Shown piece by piece: positions 9,454 to 16,779 of a stretch of DNA of 40,117 nt; position 1 is the stretch's first letter; each line of letters begins with the position of its first letter. The DNA lies in contig JADZEX010000053.1 in NCBI GenBank assembly GCA_020850355.1, forward strand, positions 1 through 40,117, written 5' to 3'. The stretch is from Fimbriimonadaceae bacterium. GTDB taxonomy: Bacteria; Armatimonadota; UBA10988. A program made the position numbers and the translations under genes. The notes under the pieces were generated by a model. That model saw only the letters and a program-made list of their open reading frames with translations. It searched no databases and had not been told where the DNA came from.

Positions 9454-11367
9454 TCAGGCCTGCCCCGCGTCCGGCAGCCAGACCGCCATCTGCCCGACGC
9501 CGCGGTTCTGCCACAGGGCGTAGGGCACAGCCGTCAAGGCCACCTCTTCCCAGGCTGGCGGCGTACTGCGGTAGAGCTCGCCCGACCACGAGACCCTCCG
9601 GCGACCCTGGCCGCGCAGCACGGTGACGCCGCCCAGCAGGTCGGGGCACCACTCCGCGGTCAACTCGCCGACGGGCGCCAACTGGTCGACGCCGGGGCCG
9701 TTGTCGAGCTCCTCCAGGCAGTACAGCAGCGGACCGCGGAACAGCGCCACCCGGCCGTTGTCCTCGCGCACCTCGGGCTTGGCCCAGACTCGCCGCGGGA
9801 GCAGCGGCAACGTCAACACGGCGGTGGCCCCGGCCGGCAGCGGCGGGGTGGTGAGGTAACCGCTGGCGTCGGCCACGGCCGGGCACGGCGCGCCGTCGAC
9901 CGCCAGCGTCGCCCCGGCGGCCCAGGCCGGGATCCGCAGCCGCAACGGCAGGCCGGCGGCGGGGGCGGCGAGCACCTGCAGCCGCACCTCGCCCTCCCAG
10001 GGATAGGCCGTGCGGACGGCCACCGTGGCCGGCGCGCCGGCGACCGTGGCGCGGATCTCGCCATTGACGAACAGGTGCACCCACAGGGCGCCCTGGCCCA
10101 CGGCCGCGACGTACTCGCCGAGGCTGGTCAGCAGCCGGGCGATGTTGGGCGGGCAGCAGGCGCAGCCGAACCACTCCTGGCGCTCGACGGCAAACGAGCC
10201 CTGGTGCCGCTGCGGGTCGGCCAGCAGCGGATTGGCGTAGAAGAAGCGCCGCCCATCGAGCGAGATGCCGCTCAGCGCGCCGTTGTAGAGGGCCAGCTCC
10301 AGCACGTCGGCGTAGCGGCGATCGGGCTCGAGCTGCAGCATCCGATGGGCCCAGAAGACGAGGCCAATCGCCGCGCAGGTCTCGGCGTAGGCGGTCTGGT
10401 TGGGCAGGTCGTAGCCGCTGGTGAAGCGCTCGCCGTGCCCGCTGCTGCCGACCCCGCCGGTGACGTACATCTTCTGCTCGGTGACATCGGCCCAAAGCGC
10501 GTGCAGCGCCGCCAGCAGGTCCCGGTCGCCGGTCTCGGCCGCTAGGTCGGCCATGCCGCTGTAGAGGTACATCGCCCGCACGGCGTGCCCCTCGGCGGTG
10601 GTCTGCTGCCGCACCGGGAGGTGGCTTTGGTTGTACTCGTGCCGCGGGCCATACCACGGCGCCAACGGCTTCTGATCGCGCTCGGCCGCCTCCAGGTCGA
10701 AGTAGTGCGGCTGCGCGCCGCGCTCGTCGATGAAATAGGCGGCCAGGTCGCGGTAGCGCGGCTCGCCGGTGGCGCGGAAGAGCTTGATCAGCGCCAGCTC
10801 GACTTCCTCGTGACCGCAATACCCCCGCCGCTGGCCCTCGCCGCGGCCGAAGACCGTGCCAATGTAGTCGGCATAGCGCGCCAGACAGTCCAGCAGTCGG
10901 CGGTCGCCGGTGGCGGTGAAGTGCGCCACGGCGGCCTCCATCAGGTGCCCGGCGCAGTACAGCTCGTGCCAGTCGCGGAGGTTGCTCCAGCGTTTCTGAG
11001 GCTCGACCACGGTGAAGTGGACGTTGAGGTAACCGTCCGGCTGCTGCGCCGCGACGACCAGGGCGATCACCTCGTCGAGTTGGGCCTGCAGCGCCGTGTC
11101 GGGCTGCACCGCGAGGCTGTAGGCCGCCGCCTCGATCCACTTCGCGACGTCGCTGTCCCAGAAGATGTGCGGCGGGTTCGGATCGCCGTCGCGCCAGGCC
11201 AGCCGAAATGCGTCGATCCGTCCGGTCTGCTGGCACTGCTGGTACTCGAGCGGCAAGGTCACGGCCCGGGTGGTCGCCAGGCGCGGGCCCCAGAACCCCG
11301 CGGCCACCGTGACGTCGCGCCAACTGACCGGCACCAGCCGTCGAGCACCCGTTGCCATCGTCGCCAT
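9454..11367 (-). CDS. GH127 family beta-L-arabinofuranosidase-like hydrolase
   Basis: A 637-residue member of glycoside hydrolase family 127 (DUF1680). The family removes beta-L-arabinofuranose, or related sugars, using a zinc-bound cysteine nucleophile. The four ligand residues are visible: Glu329 and Cys331 (AETC), and Cys404 and Cys405 within CACCPPN (402-408). An alpha/alpha barrel occupies roughly residues 20-430 and beta-sandwich domains follow. There is no signal peptide, so it probably acts on imported oligosaccharides. Two close ATGs exist: 11367 abuts GGGAG, while the ATG three codons on (11358) has better spacing (9 bases) and may be the true start. It lies between the DPPF methyltransferase and the UROD-like gene. 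Confidence 0.93.
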   Translation of the reverse strand: MATMATGARRLVPVSWRDVTVAAGFWGPRLATTRAVTLPLEYQQCQQTGRIDAFRLAWRDGDPNPPHIFWDSDVAKWIEAAAYSLAVQPDTALQAQLDEVIALVVAAQQPDGYLNVHFTVVEPQKRWSNLRDWHELYCAGHLMEAAVAHFTATGDRRLLDCLARYADYIGTVFGRGEGQRRGYCGHEEVELALIKLFRATGEPRYRDLAAYFIDERGAQPHYFDLEAAERDQKPLAPWYGPRHEYNQSHLPVRQQTTAEGHAVRAMYLYSGMADLAAETGDRDLLAALHALWADVTEQKMYVTGGVGSSGHGERFTSGYDLPNQTAYAETCAAIGLVFWAHRMLQLEPDRRYADVLELALYNGALSGISLDGRRFFYANPLLADPQRHQGSFAVERQEWFGCACCPPNIARLLTSLGEYVAAVGQGALWVHLFVNGEIRATVAGAPATVAVRTAYPWEGEVRLQVLAAPAAGLPLRLRIPAWAAGATLAVDGAPCPAVADASGYLTTPPLPAGATAVLTLPLLPRRVWAKPEVREDNGRVALFRGPLLYCLEELDNGPGVDQLAPVGELTAEWCPDLLGGVTVLRGQGRRRVSWSGELYRSTPPAWEEVALTAVPYALWQNRGVGQMAVWLPDAGQA

Positions 11368-11409
11368 CTCCCAGCGCTGCCAGGTTCCGGCTGCCCTGGG
11401 GACCTCCTG

Positions 11410-11898
11410 CTACGGCACGGCGACGTTGCTGTAGAGCTCGATCTGGTTGCGCTCGCTGGGATCGACGGTCGCATAGCCCAACCGCCAACCCGTCGGCCGG
11501 AGGTTGAAGCCGGCCAGGGAGTGCAGCAGACGGGCCTGGCGTCGAACCACGAAGGAAACCGCCAGGGGCTGCTGCGGGTCGTGGTTGGCCAGCATCTGCA
11601 ACGCTCGCCGCAGAACGACCAGACTGATCGAGAAGAACGGCGGATCGCAGACGATCAGGCCGAACTGCCGGTCCAGCCAGCGCGGGCGGTGGAGGTCATA
11701 GCGCACGAAGCCCGGCAAGTCGGCGAAGCGCTCGTCGATGTCCAGCACCGTCGCCGCGACGCCGCGTTGGTGCAGCACGCGGCCGAGCAGCGGCGCGCAG
11801 AGCAGCGCCGGGTGGGCGAACCCGGCCACCCAGGTCGCCAGGGCGTCGAGGGTGGCCGGGTCGAAGAAGTACTGCTCGCGGTCGTGCCGTTCGCGCAT
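11410..11898 (-). CDS. DPPF-motif methyltransferase, EEF1AKMT1/EFM5-like
   Basis: A 162-residue protein. The order of motifs is that of the 'probable N6-adenine methyltransferase' family (PF10237), whose eukaryotic members EEF1AKMT1/EFM5 methylate lysine on elongation factor 1A. It has QYFFDPATL near the N-terminus, an acidic VLDIDERFAD at 51-60 (end of beta-2, SAM ribose contact), FVRYDLHRP, and the catalytic CDPPFF at 84-89. The start ATG (11896-11898) shares one base with the DUF1080 stop (TGATG), a classic coupled arrangement. At 162 residues it is compact for the family. Its target, protein or nucleic acid, is not evident. Its place inside a glycan operon is odd. Confidence 0.78.
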   Translation of the reverse strand: MRERHDREQYFFDPATLDALATWVAGFAHPALLCAPLLGRVLHQRGVAATVLDIDERFADLPGFVRYDLHRPRWLDRQFGLIVCDPPFFSISLVVLRRALQMLANHDPQQPLAVSFVVRRQARLLHSLAGFNLRPTGWRLGYATVDPSERNQIELYSNVAVP

Positions 11899-12737
11899 CA
11901 CAAAGCCGGCGGAGCTGGCGGCAGCGCAGCGTGCTCGTCGTAGGTGTGCAGCGGCCGGATCCAGAGGTTGCGGTACCGTACCGGATTGCCATGGTCCTGC
12001 AGTTGCAGCACGCCGTCTTGCTGGGTCCCGGCCAGGTCGACCGCGTGATGCAGCAGCACGCCGTTGTGGATCACCGACAACCGCGCCGGCCGGACGACCT
12101 TCTTGTCGGCGTCCAGTTGCGCCACCTCGATGATCAGGTCGTAGGTCTGCCACTCGCCGGGCGGTCGGCAGGCGTTGACCAGCGGCGGGTACTTGCCGTA
12201 GACCGCGCCGGCCTGGCCGTCCGGGTAGGTGTCGTTCTGGTAGCTGTCGAGCACCTGCACCTCGCCGAAGCCGAGGAAGAAGACGCCGCTGTTGCCACGA
12301 CCTTGGCTGCTGCCCTTCACCTCGGCGGGGGTCGCCCACTCGAGGTGGATCTGCGACGAGCCGAAGCGGTCGCGGGTCTGGATGGCGCCGGTCTTGGCGA
12401 CCACCTCGGCGTAGCCGTCCTGGATTTTCCAGCCCGGCTCCTGCCCCGGCTTGCCCTGCACCTCCCACTTGCTCCAGTCGGTGCCGTTGAACAGCACCAC
12501 CGCGTCGGATGGCGGCTGGCCGGCCGCGGCCGCCGTGGAGGCGGTGCCCGGCTGAATCACCTCCGGCCGCGGCCGCTTGCCGTCGTGGGCCCGGTAGACC
12601 CCGCCCGGGGTCAGCGGCGGCTCCGGCCTGGTGGCCGCCGGCGGGGCCTGCGCCACCGCCGCGCCGGCCACGCCGAGGCTCGCGCCGACCGCCAGGCGCG
12701 TCACGAAGTCGCGCCGGTTGACCGTCGTCTCACTCAC
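11898..12737 (-). CDS. Tat-exported DUF1080 (3-keto-disaccharide hydrolase) protein
   Basis: A 279-residue protein starting at GTG 12737 after GAGGAGAAGG. It has a twin-arginine signal (NRRDF at 7-11, then a mild hydrophobic stretch ending AVAQA), a Pro-rich linker (about 30-75), and one DUF1080 (PF06439) concanavalin-like jelly roll. The family marks are VVLFNGTDWSKWE, GNSGVFFLG, EVQVLDSYQNDTYPDGQAGA and PGEWQTYDL. Known members hydrolyse the glycosidic bond of 3-keto-glycosides. Export by Tat, shared with the Gfo/Idh/MocA protein two genes upstream, suggests that sugars are oxidised and cleaved outside the cytoplasm. It overlaps the downstream methyltransferase by one base. Confidence 0.9.
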   Translation of the reverse strand: MSETTVNRRDFVTRLAVGASLGVAGAAVAQAPPAATRPEPPLTPGGVYRAHDGKRPRPEVIQPGTASTAAAAGQPPSDAVVLFNGTDWSKWEVQGKPGQEPGWKIQDGYAEVVAKTGAIQTRDRFGSSQIHLEWATPAEVKGSSQGRGNSGVFFLGFGEVQVLDSYQNDTYPDGQAGAVYGKYPPLVNACRPPGEWQTYDLIIEVAQLDADKKVVRPARLSVIHNGVLLHHAVDLAGTQQDGVLQLQDHGNPVRYRNLWIRPLHTYDEHAALPPAPPAL

Positions 12738-12759
12738 GACCTTCTCCTCGCTGTCGAGC

Positions 12760-15372
12760 CTACTCGCCGAGCTCGTACTTCAGCCCGGCCAGCGCGCTGC
12801 CGTCGCGTTTGGCGATGCGCAGGCTGGCCGACCAGTCGCCGCCGCCGTTGGCGATCTTCAGCAGCAACTCGTTCCAGCCGGCCTCCAGCAGCACGTCGAC
12901 CTTGTCCTCGCCGAAGGTGTGCCCCCGCGGGACATCCTTGGCGTGGACCTCCTTGCCGTTCAGCCAGACCTTCGCCCCATCGTCGCTGCCCAGCTCCAGC
13001 CGCGCCTCGGTGCGTTCGGCCAGGAAGACCCGCGTGCGCAGATAGCCGCAGCGGTTGTCGCCGCGCAACGGCATCGCCTGGAAGTCGACCAGCCCGCCGC
13101 CCTTGACCTGCGGTGTCGGCACGACGGTCCAAGTCGCCGGCGTGTTGGGCTTCTCGGGGGCATAGGCGGCATTGAAACGGTCGCCGGCGTCGACGCCGTA
13201 AGGGCCGCTGACCTGCCAGCAGGAGACCCGCTCGCCGTAGCCTTGGAGCAGGTCCACGTACTGCTGCAGCTTGCCCTTGAGGTCGGCGTCGGCGGTCTTC
13301 TCGACGGCCTTGCGGAGCGCCGGCAACATGTCGTCACGGAACGCCGCGCCGACTTGCCCGGCGGCGAAGAAGAGCGTCTCGCCGGCCATCGGCGCCAGCG
13401 CCGGGTCGTCCAGCAGGCCACCGATCTGCGCCACCGCGGCAGCCGACGGGATGGTCCCGAGTTGCCGCAGGACCTGCCGCTTCTCGCCATCGCCGGCGGC
13501 TTTGGCCTGCGCCTCGCGACAGGCCGCCAGGGCGGCCTCCTGCCCAGCTCGCCGCCCATGGGCCACTTGCAGCCCGACATAACAGGCCAGCGCGGCGATC
13601 CGCACGCGGGCCTCGGTCGAGGTCTGCAGCACCTTTAGCGCATCGGCCGCGGGGGCCGCGTCCGGCCACTCGGCGAGGCCCTCCAAGACCGTGATCTGCG
13701 TGTCGGCGTCGCCGGCCAGCCCGCTCCGCAGAGCCGGCAGCGCGGCGGCGTCGCCGCTTTGAGCCAGCAGCCCCAGCAGCAGCCCGCGGCGGTCCGCGGC
13801 GACGGCGGCCAGCGAGGCCTGCAGCGGCGCCGACCGCTCGGCCGGCGTGGCGACCTGCGGCAGGAGCTTGCGCACGACATCCGCCGCGGCCTCGGCGCCG
13901 GTCGCGTCCAACGCCACCAACAGCCGGCAGACCGCGGGCAAATCCCCCGGTCCGGCCAGCGCGGCGAGCGCGCGGGCTGCCTCCGCGGCCACCGCGGGCG
14001 GCAGCTTCTCTTGCAGCAGCCCCAGCACGGCGGCCGCGCCGTCGCGCGCCTGGCGCAGCGCCACCGCCTGCAACAGCGCCACCGCCAACGGCGGCTGGCT
14101 GTCGCGGATCAGCTTCATGATGGCGGCATCGACCCCCGCCCCGCGCAGCCGCGCCAGGGCGTTGCGGGCGGCCTGCGCCACCGGCGTCGCCCCGCCGCGG
14201 GCCAGCGTGCCGAGGTCCGGCACCACCTCGACGCCGCCGATCGCCGCCAGGGCATTGGCCGCGGCGACCTGCACCTCGGCGGTTGGGCTGCTCAGCAGCT
14301 TCACCACCGCCGGCGCGGCGGCCGGGTCGGCCCGCTGCGCCAGGGCGCCCAGCAGCACCACCTGGGCGGCCGGCTGCAGGTCACCCAGCTTGGCGGCAAA
14401 GGCCCGGCTGACCTGCGCGCCGGGCAGATCGCCGACCAACTGCGCGGCCACCGTGGCGGTCTCGGCGTCGGGCGAACCGAGCGCTGCCAAGACCAGGTCG
14501 ATGGCGCCTTCGCCCAGCGTCACCGCCAGCCCGCGGAGCGCCGCGAGGCGCACCCGGGGCGGCTCGGCCGGCACGTACAGCGCCCGGAAGATTCGCTCGG
14601 CGAGGGGCCGCTGCCCCTTCTTGGCGATCCGCTCGGCGGCCAGCAGCAGGGCGTCGTCGACCGCCGGTCGGCAGGTCGCCTGGGCCGTCCCGCGAGCTTG
14701 TTGCAGCGCATCGGCGGCAGCGCCGTCGGCCGTCCGCGCGAGAGCCGCCGCGGCCGCCTGCACCACGGCGTCATCAGCGTGGGCCAACAGCTTCGCCAGC
14801 ACCGGGGTGGCGGCCGGGTCGACGCGGTAGCCCAGACCATTGAGGTAAGCAACCTGCTGCGCGGTTGTGCCGGAGGCGGCCAGCCGAGCCCGGAGCAGCG
14901 CACTGGCGGCGGTGCTGGGGTTGTTCTCCAAGCACAGCCGCGCCTGCTCGGCGATCCGGGCATCGCCGTCGTCGAGCAGCTTGGCGACGGCGTCGACCAC
15001 TTCGTCGCGGCCGCAGTTGGCCAGCAGTTGCAGCAGCCACTGCCGCGCCCGCCAGTTGGTGGCCGGGCCCAGCAGGCTGGCGTAGGCCGCCGCCACGCCG
15101 GCGCGTTGCGCCTCGGCGTCGGGGCGGGCCGCCTGGTGGGCGATCTGCTCCAAGGCGTTCTTCGGCCCTTGGCGCTTGCCTGGATCCTCGTCGGCCATTG
15201 CCGCCGCCAGCGGCGTCGCCACGGCAGTGGCGACCCGCTGCCACTCGGCCGCGTCGCGCGCGGGCGCCGTCTCGGCGCCGGTCAGGTGCTTCGTCCAGAG
15301 CGCCAGGTCGGCATCCTGCGCAGCCAGGGGCAGCGCCAGGAGCAGCAGCGGTAGACAGCGTCGCCAGATCAT
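12760..15372 (-). CDS. Secreted HEAT-repeat protein with C-terminal sugar-binding-like domain
   Basis: An 870-residue exported protein starting MIWRRCLPLLLLALPLAAQ at the ATG at 15372, which has GGGAGG 5 bases upstream. Most of the chain (about 100-700) is Ala/Leu-rich helical pairs of HEAT/PBS type (for example DPAAAPAVVKLLSSPTAEVQ), which build a protein-binding solenoid. From about 710 comes a beta-rich jelly-roll domain with the signature DDGAKVWLNGKEVHAKDV and WNELLLKIANGGGDW. This is typical of the galactose-binding-like or PA14-like modules found in PVC and Armatimonadota proteins. It lies 19 bases after the Gfo/Idh/MocA gene and 22 before the DUF1080 gene. A scaffold that holds exported enzymes or glycans is my inference. 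Confidence 0.88.
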   Translation of the reverse strand: MIWRRCLPLLLLALPLAAQDADLALWTKHLTGAETAPARDAAEWQRVATAVATPLAAAMADEDPGKRQGPKNALEQIAHQAARPDAEAQRAGVAAAYASLLGPATNWRARQWLLQLLANCGRDEVVDAVAKLLDDGDARIAEQARLCLENNPSTAASALLRARLAASGTTAQQVAYLNGLGYRVDPAATPVLAKLLAHADDAVVQAAAAALARTADGAAADALQQARGTAQATCRPAVDDALLLAAERIAKKGQRPLAERIFRALYVPAEPPRVRLAALRGLAVTLGEGAIDLVLAALGSPDAETATVAAQLVGDLPGAQVSRAFAAKLGDLQPAAQVVLLGALAQRADPAAAPAVVKLLSSPTAEVQVAAANALAAIGGVEVVPDLGTLARGGATPVAQAARNALARLRGAGVDAAIMKLIRDSQPPLAVALLQAVALRQARDGAAAVLGLLQEKLPPAVAAEAARALAALAGPGDLPAVCRLLVALDATGAEAAADVVRKLLPQVATPAERSAPLQASLAAVAADRRGLLLGLLAQSGDAAALPALRSGLAGDADTQITVLEGLAEWPDAAPAADALKVLQTSTEARVRIAALACYVGLQVAHGRRAGQEAALAACREAQAKAAGDGEKRQVLRQLGTIPSAAAVAQIGGLLDDPALAPMAGETLFFAAGQVGAAFRDDMLPALRKAVEKTADADLKGKLQQYVDLLQGYGERVSCWQVSGPYGVDAGDRFNAAYAPEKPNTPATWTVVPTPQVKGGGLVDFQAMPLRGDNRCGYLRTRVFLAERTEARLELGSDDGAKVWLNGKEVHAKDVPRGHTFGEDKVDVLLEAGWNELLLKIANGGGDWSASLRIAKRDGSALAGLKYELGE

Positions 15373-15392
15373 CTCAGCCTCCCGTCGCTCTG

Positions 15393-16682
15393 CTAGACAT
15401 CCAACCGCCACGGCGCGCGGCGGGGGCGGTCCATCATGCGGATCGCCTCGGCGTCGCCGACAATCGTCTTCTGATCGGGGTCCCAGGTCAGCTTGCGGCC
15501 CAGCCACCAGGCGAGGTTGCCGAGGTGGCAGACGGTGATCGTGCTCTCGCCGATGGCCACATCACAGATCGGCCGCTGGCGGTTGCGGACGCAGCGCAGG
15601 AAATCCTCGTGGTGGCCGGGGCTCTCATAGAGGTGGACCTCACTGGCGCCGATGGGGTCGGCCATGATGCTCTCGGGGTAGGTCTTGAGGTAGCCGCGAT
15701 TGACCTCGACCTTGCCCTCGGTGCCTTCGAAGAGCACCCCGTTGCCGCCGCCGCCGTGGGTCAGCGTGATGCCGTCGTCGTAACGCATCACCAGCTTGCG
15801 GTTCGGAGTCAGGTTCGGCGGCAAGATCTCGACCGGCCCACTGAGATCGCGGCCGAGGCCCCATTGGGCAATGTCGAAGTGGTGGTTGCCCCAGTCGGTC
15901 ATCGCCCCGCCGCTGTAGTCGCGGACCTGTCGCCAGCCGCCGCCGTAGTTGCCCGACGAGCGCTCGAAGTTGTACTCCGCCCAGGGCGCTGGCCCGAGCC
16001 ACAGGTCCCAGTCGAAGCCTTCGGGAATCGGCTGCGCCGGGAACTCCTTCGGGCCGGAGGGCCCGCCGACGTTGACGTTGACGTTGGTGACCTTGCCGAT
16101 CCGGCCGCTGCGGACCATCTCACAGGCCAGCCGGAACTCCCGCGAGGAGCGCTGCTGGCTGCCGAGCTGGAAGACCCGGTTGTAGCGCCGCATCGCCGCG
16201 TGCATCGCGTGGGCCTCGCGAATCGTCAAGGTCATCGGCTTTTCGCAGTAGATGTCCTTGCGGGCCTTGGCCGCCTCAATCGCGATCAGCGCGTGCCAGT
16301 GGTCCGGGGTGGCGATGCAGACCAGGTCGATGTCGTCGCGCGCCAGCACGGCGCGGAAGTCGTTATCGGCCGCGCAGCCCTTGAAGGTGCCGCTGGCGGT
16401 CTGGCTGGCGTAGCGCTGCTCGGTCTGGGTACGGCAGCGGTCGCGAACGTCCTGCCGCACATCGCAGCAGGCGACCACCTGCACATCGGGCCGGCCCAGC
16501 CAGGCGCCGAGATGCCCGCCGCCCATGTTGCCGATGCCGATCATGGCCAGCGTCAGCCGGTTGCTCGGCGCCGGGCGACCACCTTGCCCCAACGCACTGC
16601 TCGGTACGAAGTAGGGTGCGGCGACCGCGGCGGCTGTCGCCCCCACGAAACGCCGCCTCGAAACGCCGGGTGTCTTGACCAT
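15393..16682 (-). CDS. Tat-exported Gfo/Idh/MocA-family oxidoreductase
   Basis: A 429-residue NAD(P)-dependent sugar oxidoreductase. The N-terminus is a Tat signal (SRRRFVGATAAAVAAPYF, residues 8-25). The Rossmann motif GIGNMGGGH follows at about 49-57, the conserved Lys motif EKP at 147-149, and WGNHHFDIAQWG holds the family His-x-x-Asp. A Tat signal on this family means it folds with its cofactor before export, as in glucose-fructose oxidoreductase and outer glucoside 3-dehydrogenase-like proteins. Start: ATG 16682, where GAGG sits 7 bases upstream. It is the first gene of the six-gene run ending at 8336 and is divergent from the DUF6785 gene. Oxidation of a glycoside at C3 ahead of the DUF1080 hydrolase is the likely role, by inference. 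Confidence 0.9.
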   Translation of the reverse strand: MVKTPGVSRRRFVGATAAAVAAPYFVPSSALGQGGRPAPSNRLTLAMIGIGNMGGGHLGAWLGRPDVQVVACCDVRQDVRDRCRTQTEQRYASQTASGTFKGCAADNDFRAVLARDDIDLVCIATPDHWHALIAIEAAKARKDIYCEKPMTLTIREAHAMHAAMRRYNRVFQLGSQQRSSREFRLACEMVRSGRIGKVTNVNVNVGGPSGPKEFPAQPIPEGFDWDLWLGPAPWAEYNFERSSGNYGGGWRQVRDYSGGAMTDWGNHHFDIAQWGLGRDLSGPVEILPPNLTPNRKLVMRYDDGITLTHGGGGNGVLFEGTEGKVEVNRGYLKTYPESIMADPIGASEVHLYESPGHHEDFLRCVRNRQRPICDVAIGESTITVCHLGNLAWWLGRKLTWDPDQKTIVGDAEAIRMMDRPRRAPWRLDV

Positions 16683-16779
16683 CTGGTACCTCTTCGGGCT
16701 CCTGCCGCCAGCCTGACTTCGCGCGGCCGTCCGCAGTTCCTCTTGCAGGGAGCCTTTCACCTGCGGCCAACTGCGCGAC

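Noticed and set aside
11410-11898. Restriction-modification system with the PD-(D/E)XK protein
   Set aside because: The methyltransferase is more than 24 kb from the nuclease-like gene, is coupled to a DUF1080 gene, and resembles protein-lysine methyltransferases more than DNA methylases.
13759-15354. A 531-residue plus-strand ORF opposite the HEAT-repeat gene
   Set aside because: Gln/Arg/Gly-rich antisense frame produced by repeated GCC/GCG codons of the HEAT repeats. The minus-strand frame has a signal peptide, a good ribosome-binding site and repeats of the expected type.
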